A model generated the notes under the pieces. That model was not told where the DNA came from and searched no databases. It saw only the letters and a list, made by a program, of their open reading frames with translations. This document shows positions 1-8,200 of a DNA stretch of 9,158 bases, piece after piece. The stretch lies in the NCBI GenBank assembly GCA_902491575.1, contig CABUID010000025.1, forward strand, positions 1 through 9,158. Reading direction: 5' to 3'. Source of the DNA: an uncultured Bacillota bacterium. Lineage in GTDB: Bacteria; Bacillota_I; Bacilli_A; RFN20; CAG-631. Within the stretch, counting starts at the first letter, position 1, and the number at the start of each line of letters is the position of its first letter. The translations under genes were made by a program, and so were the position numbers.

Positions 1-554
1 GTGATTACATAAAATTGAAAAATGCACCATCTTGTTTCAATTATGGTGAAAGAGGATTTGTTGATATAGATGGAAATTATGTAAAAAATGCAAATATGAT
101 GGTTACCTATCAAATTGATATTGAAAAATGTAAGTTACTTTTTTCCAATATTGACAATGTTTATATCAATATTTCATTAAAACATTCTACTCAATGTACA
201 TTTCCAGAGGGAAAAGGGTTATTTGATAGTTATACCATTTCGAATACGGACGAATATTTAAATACAAATTATTCTTTTGAATCATCTATTACCATTGAAA
301 ATGTTTCAATACCTATATCTAGCGATGAAATTTTAATTTCTCAAAATGAATATAATTTAAATTTTAAAATTGGTGAACACTATAGTATAACAGAAGAAAC
401 ACCAAGTATGATTGAATTAAGCATTTCTTATCAATGGACACTTGAAGATTCAACTGATTATTTTAAGGATTATATTTATCCTATAATTTATGATAAAACG
501 AATGAAAGTAACAAATTAAATTTTGTATTAAATGCTTCCATTACTGGAAATTAA
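1..554 (+). CDS. Small beta-rich protein, upstream partner of the large surface protein (5'-truncated by window edge)
   Basis: The reading frame is open from base 3 and stops at TAA 552-554. A TTG at 15 could be read as a start, but the frame continues upstream (D-Y-I-K before it) and the paralogue at the right edge contains the same D-Y-hydrophobic stretch, so this is the C-terminal part of a longer protein. About 183 residues are visible. I do not recognise a named family. The sequence is rich in Ile, Asn, Ser and Tyr with alternating hydrophobics, as in an extracellular beta-sandwich. Landmarks shared with the minus-strand paralogue, in order, are CFNY (Cys codon 33-35), IDxEKCK (Cys codon 129-131), an L-x-L-K strand, a DYIY segment near the end and a terminal F-x-L-N-x-(S/T)-I-x-G-(N/S). 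The two conserved cysteines could form a disulfide outside the cell (inference). It is followed 18 bp later by the large surface-protein gene and is probably co-transcribed with it. The N-terminus, where any signal peptide would be, lies outside the window. Confidence 0.85.
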   Translation, partial: DYIKLKNAPSCFNYGERGFVDIDGNYVKNANMMVTYQIDIEKCKLLFSNIDNVYINISLKHSTQCTFPEGKGLFDSYTISNTDEYLNTNYSFESSITIENVSIPISSDEILISQNEYNLNFKIGEHYSITEETPSMIELSISYQWTLEDSTDYFKDYIYPIIYDKTNESNKLNFVLNASITGN

Positions 555-559
555 TAAGT

Positions 560-564
560 GGAGA
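560..564 (+). promoter_or_regulatory. Ribosome binding site deciding the start of the large plus-strand gene
   Basis: GGAGA at 560-564 lies 8 nt before the ATG at 573 and 5 nt before the ATG at 570. It overlaps and follows the GTG at 558, so that GTG cannot be served by it. This argues for initiation at 573 (or 570) and not at 558. The site lies just after the stop codon of the small gene, which would suit translational coupling. Confidence 0.7.
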
Positions 565-572
565 GTGAAATG

Positions 573-3500
573 ATGAAAAAGAAAAAATTATTAATACTAT
601 TATGTACTTTAATTCCTTTATTTATTATGACGATTTCAGCTACTTGGATTATTTTAAGCCAAACTGTTTTTGCTCCTTCTTATAATCCTGATAGCAATAG
701 CATATTGTTTAATGCGTATGCAAATCAAGATCCAGTTTATTATAATGGAAGCGAGCAAGGACCAACGAGTAAGAATTCAAAAATATCGGATTCAGATGTA
801 ACTTTTAAATATAGGAAATCGGGTTCAAATTCTTTTTATAGTAAAGGTTTACCCATTAATGCTGGAACTTATGATATTCTTATAAGTGATAACACAAATA
901 CATATATGAATGATGTTGTACAATTTACTATTAATAAAGCTATTCCTGTATTAGATAGTGAAATTCAATTGTCCGCTAATAGTATTTATGAGGATGAAAA
1001 TGTTTTATTATTAAATCCTGATCAAATTGATTTTATAAATCAAATAAATGAAACAACCACTTTAATAATTGCTGGAGAAACAACATTAAGTGAAATTTTA
1101 TTTTTAGATTCATACTCAAATGCAAATGATAATCCTGTAGATATTAAAATCAAATTTACACCAGATGATACAAATAATTATGAAGAAACAATAATAACCA
1201 TTTCTAATTTATTAAATATAAAATGTGTTGCTTATATCAATTCAACTTATTATGGTAGTATCGAAAAGGCTTTAAATGCTGCAGTGAATGGTAATATTGT
1301 TTGCTTAATTCCTGCGACTTTACCTAATTATCATGATACGAATAATAAAGTTACACCTGACAAAGTCGTTTATAATGTTTATAACGATTGTGAGATTAAA
1401 GAAGGCGTTAGTTTAGTCATTCCTACTGATCAATCTACTTTATCAACAGTTAAAGATAGTTCAACTTTGAACACTTATATTAAAAGTATGCAAGAAGACG
1501 ATAGAAGTAGAGGTTCGTCATCTTCTTATAGTAATTTTGCCACAGCATCTGAAAGCAACTACTTAAGAACAACCGTTATTCTAAATGATGGGATTACTTT
1601 AACAAATAACGGCAATCTTATTGTAAGTGGGTATTTAAGTGGAGGAATAAGTGGCGCTAGTACAATGGGACAAACTTCACATAGTTACTCAAGAATACTT
1701 CTAGGAAATAGTACTCAAATCATTCAAAATAATACAAATGCAAAAATTTATTGTTTTGGATATATTCAAGAAAAAACAGTAAACAATTCAAGTCAAGTAA
1801 TAGTTGATAATGGAATTTTGTATATACCTTTTATTGTAGACGACTATAAAGGATTTCAATTTTCATGGGCAATGACTGACGGCGCAATTGATAATGAAAG
1901 ATGCTCGCCTTTTAATCAATTCGAAATGAGGAATATTGATTCAAATGTCCAAATTAATTATAATGCAATAGTTTATGGAATAATAAACGTATATGTAACT
2001 TATTCAACATTAAATGTTGATCAAGTTTTTTCTAAAACATTAAATATACTTGGAAATAGTGATAGTTTTTTCTTTCAATTTTCTGATTCAGCTTATTCAT
2101 CAGTTAATTATAAATTTGATAGAACTACTGCGATTTCTAAAGTAAAAGCATATGGTGGTCTGAAATTAAATAATTTTCAACTTGAATTAAAAGCGACTGG
2201 ATTGACCGTTAATTTAAGCACAACTAATGCTTTTTTTCCTTTTTCTTATCGATTTGATATTGAATTATTTGCATGCGAAGGTCAATCTATTGCTAACTTT
2301 GATGTCACAAGTCAAAGAATTAAATTATTACCTGGTGCAAGTTTAACAATTAATGATAATTGTTTATTGAAAGCCAATGAACTAGTAATTTATAGTGCTT
2401 TTTATGATGGTACAATCGGAAATGGACAAAACAGTCAGATAGGTAGTAGTAAGGCATACCCTTTAAAAAAAGGAGCGACATTAAAAGTTTTAAATAATGG
2501 AAGAATTGAATCCAATTCTTTGGCAGGAACAATATATGGAAATAATGCAAATATCACTTATACTAGTGATAGTATCATATCAAAAGAAGCTTGGTCTATA
2601 GGCAGTTCAGGTAAATTAACTCCTGCTTGGAATATAAAAGATTATTTGGAAATTCGTGAAAAATTAAATATTTGTCCTCTTAACTATTTGGATACAAAAG
2701 TAAAATTATATGTAGGTATGAATACTTTTACCAATTATAATTCTTATTTGCCAGCATTAAATGTATGGGTAAATAATGGAAGTGAAGTAGTTAATGTAAA
2801 TACATTTCAGGAAGTATTATTTTTTGACACTTTAAATGATTATCAATTTGAATTTGTAAGCAATATTTATAAAGCATTTTATAATTCGAAACTATATACA
2901 AAAAGTGAAAAAGTTACTTATAATGATAATAACTCCATTATAGGTGTTATTAATAGTGTATTGTCCATATCGAATAATAATAATGGCATTAATGAATTTA
3001 ATGTACAAGAAGTAAGGATTAATTGTATTACTCCTCCTGTAAATGGACAAATCCCTCTTTATATTGATTCAACAATATCTTTAGAAGCAGAAGTAGACGA
3101 TATCACAAAATCATATAGTAAAACAATAACTTGGAAAAGTTTAGATACAAGTATTGCAACAGTTGATAATAATGGCAAAGTAAAAGGAGTGGCATTAGGT
3201 AAAACGATTATTCAGGCGATTTGCGACGGTGTAATTGGTGAATTTGAAGTAGAAGTTATTGAAGAAATAGCAGTTGATGAAATAGAGTCTATATATATTA
3301 CGGATAATAGTGGGAATTCATCAGAAAAAGTGGCAGGTAGTGATACATTTGGTGGTAGTACTAGTAGTGATTATCATGGTGCATATGCTAATAATAAGCA
3401 AATTGTTTTTACGATTAATATTAATCCTTCTAGTGCTCCATATAGTTCAATTGAATGGACATTTAATGCTTCAGCTGCTGGAAGGCAATATATGAATGAT

Positions 3501-4328
3501 AGCACTCAAGCGATAAATAAAGAAAATAATGTGACTTCTGTCACTATTAATACAGTTAGTGGCACAGGAGCTAGTGCAGATAAAGCTACTTTAAATTGTG
3601 TTGTTACAGGTTTAAATAGTCAAAAATATACTGCTACATTTGTGTTAAAACATAATGCTGATACTGTTTGCATCGTTGAAGAAACACTAATCAGTATGGC
3701 AGATGGTACACAAAAGAAAGTAGAAGATCTTAAAGTTGGAGACAGTGTATTAGTTTTTAATCATGCAACAGGCCAACTAGATGTGTCACAAATCGTTGTA
3801 AATGTTCATGAATCACAAAAAGCTGTAGAATGTTCAGTTATAAATTTAATCTTTAATAATGGACAAAAAACACGAATTAGTTTTGAACACGGATTTTTTG
3901 ATGTAGATTTAAATGAATATGTTTATATAAATGAAAGTAATTATCAATCCATGATAGGACATCGTTTCTATATGATTGATGGTTCTGCAGGAATATTGAC
4001 TGATGCTTATATAACAAATGAAGTTGTTAGAGTTTATTCTCCAGTAACTTATAAACATTTAAATATTTTTTCGGATAATCTTTTATCTATTGGAGGAGAT
4101 TTAAGAGGATTATTTAATATATTTGAATTGGATGAAGAAATGAAGATTAATATTGAAAAAATGAACGAAGATATTGAAAAATATGGATTATTTACCTATG
4201 ATGAATGGGATGAATACTTATCATATGAACAATTTATCGCTTTTAATGTTAAATACTTAAAGGTATCCATAGGAAAAGGATTGGTTACGAAAGAAGAGAT
4301 AATAAGATACATTGAAAGTTACTTATAA
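573..4328 (+). CDS. Large exported surface protein with MBG-like, beta-helix-like, Big_2 and C-terminal Hint domains
   Basis: Start chosen at ATG 573 (1251 aa). A longer reading from GTG 558 adds M-E-S-E-M, lacks a ribosome binding site and breaks an otherwise ungapped N-terminal match to the paralogue at 8614. Numbered from 573: residues 1-5 MKKKK, then a hydrophobic segment to about residue 28 containing Pro15 and TWII (24-27), an export signal or membrane anchor. Residues about 48-123 are an MBG-like domain (YYNGSEQGP, LPINAGTYDI, a closing F-T-I-N-K strand), followed to about 217 by a second, weaker domain of the same style. Residues about 218-810 are an Asn/Ser/Ile-rich region opening with YINSTYYGSIEKAL, probably beta-helical. 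Residues about 815-897 are a Big_2 Ig-like domain (TITWKSLDTSIATVDNNGKV, then K-G-V-A-L-G). Residues about 905-1030 look like another Ig-like strand set. From Cys1033 to the end is a Hint domain. No LPXTG sorting motif is present, so any surface attachment would be through the N-terminal segment or binding partners. Function is probably an adhesin or surface structural protein (inference). The paralogue at 5294-8614 shares the first two-thirds only. Confidence 0.9.
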   Translation: MKKKKLLILLCTLIPLFIMTISATWIILSQTVFAPSYNPDSNSILFNAYANQDPVYYNGSEQGPTSKNSKISDSDVTFKYRKSGSNSFYSKGLPINAGTYDILISDNTNTYMNDVVQFTINKAIPVLDSEIQLSANSIYEDENVLLLNPDQIDFINQINETTTLIIAGETTLSEILFLDSYSNANDNPVDIKIKFTPDDTNNYEETIITISNLLNIKCVAYINSTYYGSIEKALNAAVNGNIVCLIPATLPNYHDTNNKVTPDKVVYNVYNDCEIKEGVSLVIPTDQSTLSTVKDSSTLNTYIKSMQEDDRSRGSSSSYSNFATASESNYLRTTVILNDGITLTNNGNLIVSGYLSGGISGASTMGQTSHSYSRILLGNSTQIIQNNTNAKIYCFGYIQEKTVNNSSQVIVDNGILYIPFIVDDYKGFQFSWAMTDGAIDNERCSPFNQFEMRNIDSNVQINYNAIVYGIINVYVTYSTLNVDQVFSKTLNILGNSDSFFFQFSDSAYSSVNYKFDRTTAISKVKAYGGLKLNNFQLELKATGLTVNLSTTNAFFPFSYRFDIELFACEGQSIANFDVTSQRIKLLPGASLTINDNCLLKANELVIYSAFYDGTIGNGQNSQIGSSKAYPLKKGATLKVLNNGRIESNSLAGTIYGNNANITYTSDSIISKEAWSIGSSGKLTPAWNIKDYLEIREKLNICPLNYLDTKVKLYVGMNTFTNYNSYLPALNVWVNNGSEVVNVNTFQEVLFFDTLNDYQFEFVSNIYKAFYNSKLYTKSEKVTYNDNNSIIGVINSVLSISNNNNGINEFNVQEVRINCITPPVNGQIPLYIDSTISLEAEVDDITKSYSKTITWKSLDTSIATVDNNGKVKGVALGKTIIQAICDGVIGEFEVEVIEEIAVDEIESIYITDNSGNSSEKVAGSDTFGGSTSSDYHGAYANNKQIVFTININPSSAPYSSIEWTFNASAAGRQYMNDSTQAINKENNVTSVTINTVSGTGASADKATLNCVVTGLNSQKYTATFVLKHNADTVCIVEETLISMADGTQKKVEDLKVGDSVLVFNHATGQLDVSQIVVNVHESQKAVECSVINLIFNNGQKTRISFEHGFFDVDLNEYVYINESNYQSMIGHRFYMIDGSAGILTDAYITNEVVRVYSPVTYKHLNIFSDNLLSIGGDLRGLFNIFELDEEMKINIEKMNEDIEKYGLFTYDEWDEYLSYEQFIAFNVKYLKVSIGKGLVTKEEIIRYIESYL
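3025..3285 (+). other. Big_2 (bacterial Ig-like group 2) domain within the large plus-strand protein
   Basis: This segment encodes the classical Big_2 pattern: an opening strand before L-x-A-x-V, a W-K-S-x-D-x-x-I-A-T-V-D core with Trp at codon 3132-3134, then N-x-x-G-K-V-K-G-V-A-L-G-K-T-I-I and a final C-D-G...E-V-E-V strand. Big_2 domains are extracellular beta-sandwich spacers in bacterial adhesins such as intimin and invasin relatives. Here the domain separates the beta-helix-like region from the Hint module. Only one clear copy is present; the following approximately 125 residues are Ig-like in composition but without the W-x-S signature. Confidence 0.85.
3669..4325 (+). other. C-terminal Hint (hedgehog/intein-type) autoprocessing domain plus conserved tail
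   Basis: The domain begins at Cys1033 (TGC 3669-3671) with CIVEETLISMADGTQKKVED, followed by L-K-V-G-D-S-V-L-V-F-N-H. This is the block A / HintN signature: nucleophile Cys, then the D-G-x-x-x-x-V-E-D-L-x-x-G-D turn. The block-B-like motif is S-F-E-H with His1106 (CAC 3888-3890), followed by G-F-F-D-V-D-L-N-x-Y-V-Y. A later stretch S-P-V-T-Y-K-H-L-N-I-F corresponds in position to the C-terminal Hint strands. After it comes a largely helical tail with LFNIFELDEE, DIEKYGLFTYDEW and YLKVSIGKGLVTKEEI. From memory, a Hint domain with this same tail occurs at the ends of large exported proteins of gut Bacillota. Known Hint chemistry is an N-to-S acyl shift at the Cys, releasing or modifying the upstream part. 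Activity here is not proven; Cys and His are both in place. Confidence 0.87.
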
Positions 4329-4367
4329 GATTGCATTTTTCATTATATAAAACATATTTATACATAT

Positions 4368-4422
4368 AAAAGGTACTATGGAATAACCAACTTTTAATAA
4401 CTTGGTTTCTACAGCACCTTTT
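4368..4422. terminator. Imperfect long hairpin after the plus-strand cassette, probable (bidirectional) terminator
   Basis: The arms are AAAAGGTACTATGGAATAAC (from 4368) followed by CAAC, and CTTGGTTTCTACAGCACC (from 4401) followed by a run of T. The outer seven pairs (AAAAGGT / ACCTTTT) are perfect and the inner CCAA/TTGG region pairs after a two-base bulge. The hairpin begins 40 bp after the stop of the plus-strand gene and ends in T5 at 4419-4423, as expected for a Rho-independent terminator of the plus-strand transcript. Two positions are G-U pairs in a minus-strand RNA but A-C mismatches in a plus-strand RNA, so the fold is somewhat better for minus-strand transcription, which ends in U4. 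At about 22 bp per arm it is longer than a typical terminator, so a remnant of a small inverted-repeat element is an alternative. Confidence 0.5.
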
Positions 4423-4545
4423 TATTTGTATTTAATTCTTCTTTATTACAAGAATTTATAAATTAATAATTACTTTTTCAAAAATTTTTAAAATTTAAAC
4501 ACTAATATTTTTACCGATATTAACCAGTAATCTTTTTTTAGTACT

Positions 4546-5085
4546 TCACTTTAAAATAATCATATAAGGTTTGAATTTATCTTTCGCCATAAGACAAGTG
4601 TCATATAACCAAAAATAATTATCCATTCTATTAAGACACGATAATAGACCAATTTTTGTTTTTTATCTATAATAAATGGTATGATATTATACTTTAAGCA
4701 TTCTTTAAATAAAACACTCAAATTTGTAATGAAAATCTAAAAGGTCATCGAATGTTTTTCTTTTTTTGCATTATATTGCAAAAAGAAATGTCTTAATTTC
4801 TTTATCGACTTCTTCTGGCTGACCTGTAAATGATTTAGCAACTATGTTTGGCAATCTTTCATTGCATCCGTTTCCCGCTTTTTAATGTGCGATGCAACTA
4901 TAAATGTTTCAGTAATTGGTCTTTTTGCGTTTTCAATAATTAAGTCAATACATTTAAAGTGATTTGCTATTTCTACAATATCCTCAACCTTGATTGTGGT
5001 ACTATTAATCATTAGTATTTGTTTCAAAAATATAATGCGTTTACTCATGTAATAAACGACTTTCTTCAATATGATAAGAATTGTA
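4546..5085 (-). pseudogene. Fic-family protein gene, decayed: nonsense, frameshifts and deletion of the active site
   Basis: Read on the minus strand, fragments in different frames line up in order with a Fic (Fido) protein of the YNSNHIEG type. These are YNSYHIEESRLLHE (5085-5044), an in-frame TAA at 5041-5043 where a Gln is usual, THYIFETNTND (ending near 5010), then after a frameshift STTIKVEDIVEIANHFKCID and KRPITETFI, then another frame with HRTLKSG, then LPNIV and QPEEVDKEIKTFL, then KTFDDLLDFHYKFE (ending 4717). After a gap the relic resumes as FKECLKYNIIPFIID...YYR (4709-4638) and, frameshifted again, DTCLMAKDKFKPY, with a TGA at 4546-4548. In intact Fic proteins the HPFxDGNGRxGR AMP-transfer motif sits between F-E and F-K-E-C. 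Here these are almost joined (about 4712-4717), so roughly 48 bp with the whole catalytic loop are gone. The order and spacing of many fragments make the family call strong although I compared from memory. A reading frame at 4842-5069 is only one surviving piece. The gene is dead and unrelated in function to its neighbours as far as can be seen. Confidence 0.85.
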
Positions 5086-5293
5086 TATAATTTAAAAAGA
5101 CTTAAAATGTTAGATTTTTTTCCAACAACATTAAATTCTAATCATTTTTAAGCCTTTATCCATATGATTAATATCAAGACAAATTTGCTTTAACTCTAAA
5201 GTGTATAAATATCTTAAATGTTTTAATGTGTAATTCTAGTTGTTTATTTACATTTAAATTTTTAATTTAATTATATTATAAATTTATAACCTT

Positions 5294-8200
5294 TTAAGAA
5301 ATCACTATTGAAATACTATATGCTGGCATATCAAATGATTCCTCAGCAGAAGAATAGATACCATTTTTTATGTCGTCTATAAATTGAACACCTTTATCAG
5401 TACTAACTTTTACTGTTGTCGTGCCGCCAAAAAGGGTTCCTCTTCCTATTTGAATAGTTATTTTCGTTCCATATTCAATGTAATCACCATTGTTTATCGT
5501 TTGTCCATTAGCTGTAATAGTTACAGTTTGATTACCAGAGCCACTAATAGATATTTTATAAGAATTAACACTATATTTTGCATAAACATCCATATTTTCT
5601 GTGATAGTAATAGATGTAGCTAAAGCAGTACCAGAATAAGATTCATTATCATACCATGAATTAAAAGTATGTCCTTCTTTATTTGTATCAAATAGATTAA
5701 GATTGACACTAGTATTTGGCATATAATAAAACGTTGATGTATTGTTAGTATGAACGTTTAAACTATATTTATTATCCCATTTTGCATATAAAGTAATAAC
5801 ATTATTTGCATTAGCATAAGTTCCATCTACCAATGTAGAAGCGTCAAATAAACTATTTTCATCATAATTTGCTGTAGCATACCAACCAACAAAATATTTA
5901 TTATATTGTTCATCATTATTAAAATCACGATCCAATGAAGGTAATGTGATAGTATTTCCTCCTATAATGGTAGTAGATTGTGGATCACTATTTTCATCAT
6001 TATTATCTACAAATTGAATGGTATATTCAATTTCATCTGAAAAATAACAATACAAAGGTATTGACATTGTATCTCCAAATTCTTCAACAAACATTTCTAG
6101 TTGACTAATAGTAATTTCTGAAAATTTAATTCCCGTTGAATTATCTATACCTATATACCACCCATTAAAATTTTTTCCATTATAATTAGCTAAAGTTGAA
6201 ATGGAAAGCTTACCATTTGAAAAATCTTCAATTGTAAAGTTTTCTAATTTATTTTGGAAAATAACATTATCTGTTATATAATTGATATTTCCATCTGAAG
6301 TAGTCCCATATCCTGCAGTATAAGAGAAACTATAGGTATGAGGTGTCCAATTTGCATATAAAGTTATTGAGTTTTTATCATTTGTGAGTGTTGTGTTTGT
6401 AAAAATATTTGTTAAGGATTCATCCGTATACCACCCAACAAAATCATAATGAAGTTTTTTAGGAGTAGATATCATCGAATTATTTACTTCATAAGTGTCA
6501 TTGAAGGAACGCAATAAAGTAGCAGCCATTTCACCTCCTCCATTTGTAACATAATTAATGGTAAAAGTATTAATATTTGTCCCTGCTACAAAGTAGAACT
6601 GCTGATCGGTTGCTTTCTCAGAATAATACAAATTTCCAGTAGTAAATAAACTATTTTGGTATACTCCATTATTACCTATATTTCCAGTTGCATCAACAGA
6701 ATATGATTGTGACGTGGTTGAACTTGTTTTTAAAATGACATTATTTATACCATAAGTTGATATAGAAAGCATAGCTTCTTCTAGATTACTTTGTATAATT
6801 CCTCCAATTGATCCTGTTCCACTTAAAGTACCATTAACTATTAGTGTACTTCCATTCATGAAAGCGATATAAGCTGATCCATTAATGGATAAATTTGCAT
6901 TATTTTCAATAGTAATATTTGCTGTTTGATCTTTTAATACATAAGAGGAAGCAGAAAATGACATATTGCTATTTTCTTTTATATTAATATTAAAATACCC
7001 AATGGGAATCGCCATAGTTGTTGATGTCTCAAATGAATAATTAAAGAAAAGATATTTTATATTTAATTTAACAACAGCGTCCATATAACTACCATAAATA
7101 TCGATAATATTTGTAGTAGCATAAGTTTGATTTGTTTTTACAATTGAGTCATCTAAAATATTAGCTGATTTTTGTATAAAATTATTTTTTGAATTATTAG
7201 ATGTAGGTTTAAACAAACAATTTTGCGTTGTTTGATCTCCAATAATATAAACATCATTTATTTCTATTTTTCCAAGACCACTTGCTACTACTACATAAGA
7301 AAATGAATTATATTTTGCATTATGATATACATTCGCAATACAGGATATATTATAAGCACTCCACTGTAAAACTGGAAATGCATTTGCATTTTTTAAATTA
7401 AGTGCTTCATCTGCTCCAGGCCAATCATAAATTCTAAAAATATCCAATGCTTCAGAACCCTCATATAAATTTAATATTCCTGTTCCTTTTGTAAACCCAT
7501 ATGATTTATAATAGCAACCTGAATATACATTAATTATTCCATTATTTACCACTACTCCTCTTCTTGTAACATTAGCACTAGCCTTAATTAATGAAGAAAC
7601 GACCATAGTTGCATTATTTTTAATGTTTAACGTTATATCTAATGGTATTTCAAGTGCAGAATATACTACATTACTTGATGAATCATCCGTGTAATCTGTT
7701 TTATAATCATATGCAGAAGCATTGTTTGGAACTGTCAATTTCCTATTTTGTAATTCATAAGTATTTGTGGACAAGATTTTTGAGAAGCAAGTTAAAACAA
7801 ACTGGTTAGTAGCAGTTGTTTCCGTTCCACATAATACAATATTAGCACTTGTATTTATCAAAGCATCTTCAATAGTATAATAAGTTCCATTAACTATAGC
7901 AGTTTGATACTTAATAATACATGTTGGCGTTCTTAAAAACTCATAATTATTTACTAAATCTTCATGTAATTCTACTTGTGCTGTATATGTACTTCCTATA
8001 ATATGAGAAGTAAAATTCTTTTTATCACTGGCATTTATTAATCCTGTAGTATCCTTTAAAGTACCATAATAATATACTCCATTATGCATCCCGTTGATTT
8101 TATAATCACCTGTTACAAGTTCATTAGCGACTACATTATTTTCATCAACAAAAGAAATCATGTTATTGAGATCTAATTGCATTTGCGCCCATGAAGTATA

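Larger units (their letters stand above)
4329..5293. other. Spacer between the convergent cassettes: hairpin, Fic relic, otherwise AT-rich sequence
   Basis: The 965 bp between the two stop codons contains no intact gene. From left to right it holds about 40 bp of AT-rich sequence, an imperfect hairpin (4368-4422), about 120 bp with nothing recognisable except a short 7-bp-stem inverted repeat (4434-4440 with 4450-4456), the Fic-family pseudogene on the minus strand (4546 to about 5085), and about 200 bp upstream of it. The last part could include the decayed N-terminus and promoter of that gene, but I cannot match it. Just after the minus-strand stop (5255-5286) there is an extremely AT-rich inverted repeat (TAAATTT / AAATTTA, 18-nt loop), too weak to call as a terminator. 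No strong promoter could be identified. Confidence 0.7.

Noticed and set aside
2350..2550. Antisense frame inside the large plus-strand gene
   Set aside because: Its composition reflects the complement of AT-rich coding sequence, it has no ribosome binding site, and the plus-strand protein is continuous with recognisable domains.
3310..3495. Overlapping plus-strand frame within the large gene, rich in Leu, Val and Ile
   Set aside because: It is an out-of-frame reading of the Ig-like region between Big_2 and Hint, with no start signals of its own; the hydrophobicity comes from the codon shift.
3669..4325. A full splicing intein
   Set aside because: There is no C-terminal His-Asn followed by Ser/Thr/Cys and no downstream extein resembling the upstream protein; the features fit a terminal Hint domain instead.
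4434..4456. Short inverted repeat AATTCTT / AAGAATT
   Set aside because: The 7-bp stem contains a single G-C pair and has no T-run; it is too weak to assign a function.
4842..5069. A 75-codon minus-strand frame as an intact small gene
   Set aside because: It has no credible ribosome binding site, and its residues are one frame of the larger Fic relic, whose neighbouring pieces lie in other frames on both sides.
5255..5286. AT-only inverted repeat as terminator of the minus-strand cassette
   Set aside because: The stem has seven A-T pairs around an 18-nt loop; such repeats are expected by chance in DNA this AT-rich.
5086..5293. Intact N-terminus and promoter of the Fic gene
   Set aside because: A minus-strand stretch with H-L-R-Y-L-Y-T-L-E-L-K-Q-I lies at the right distance, but I could not match it to Fic N-termini and saw no clear promoter pair.
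5384..5623. Plus-strand frame opposite the C-terminus of the minus-strand protein
   Set aside because: It is antisense to a well-supported coding region, has no ribosome binding site and matches nothing recognisable.
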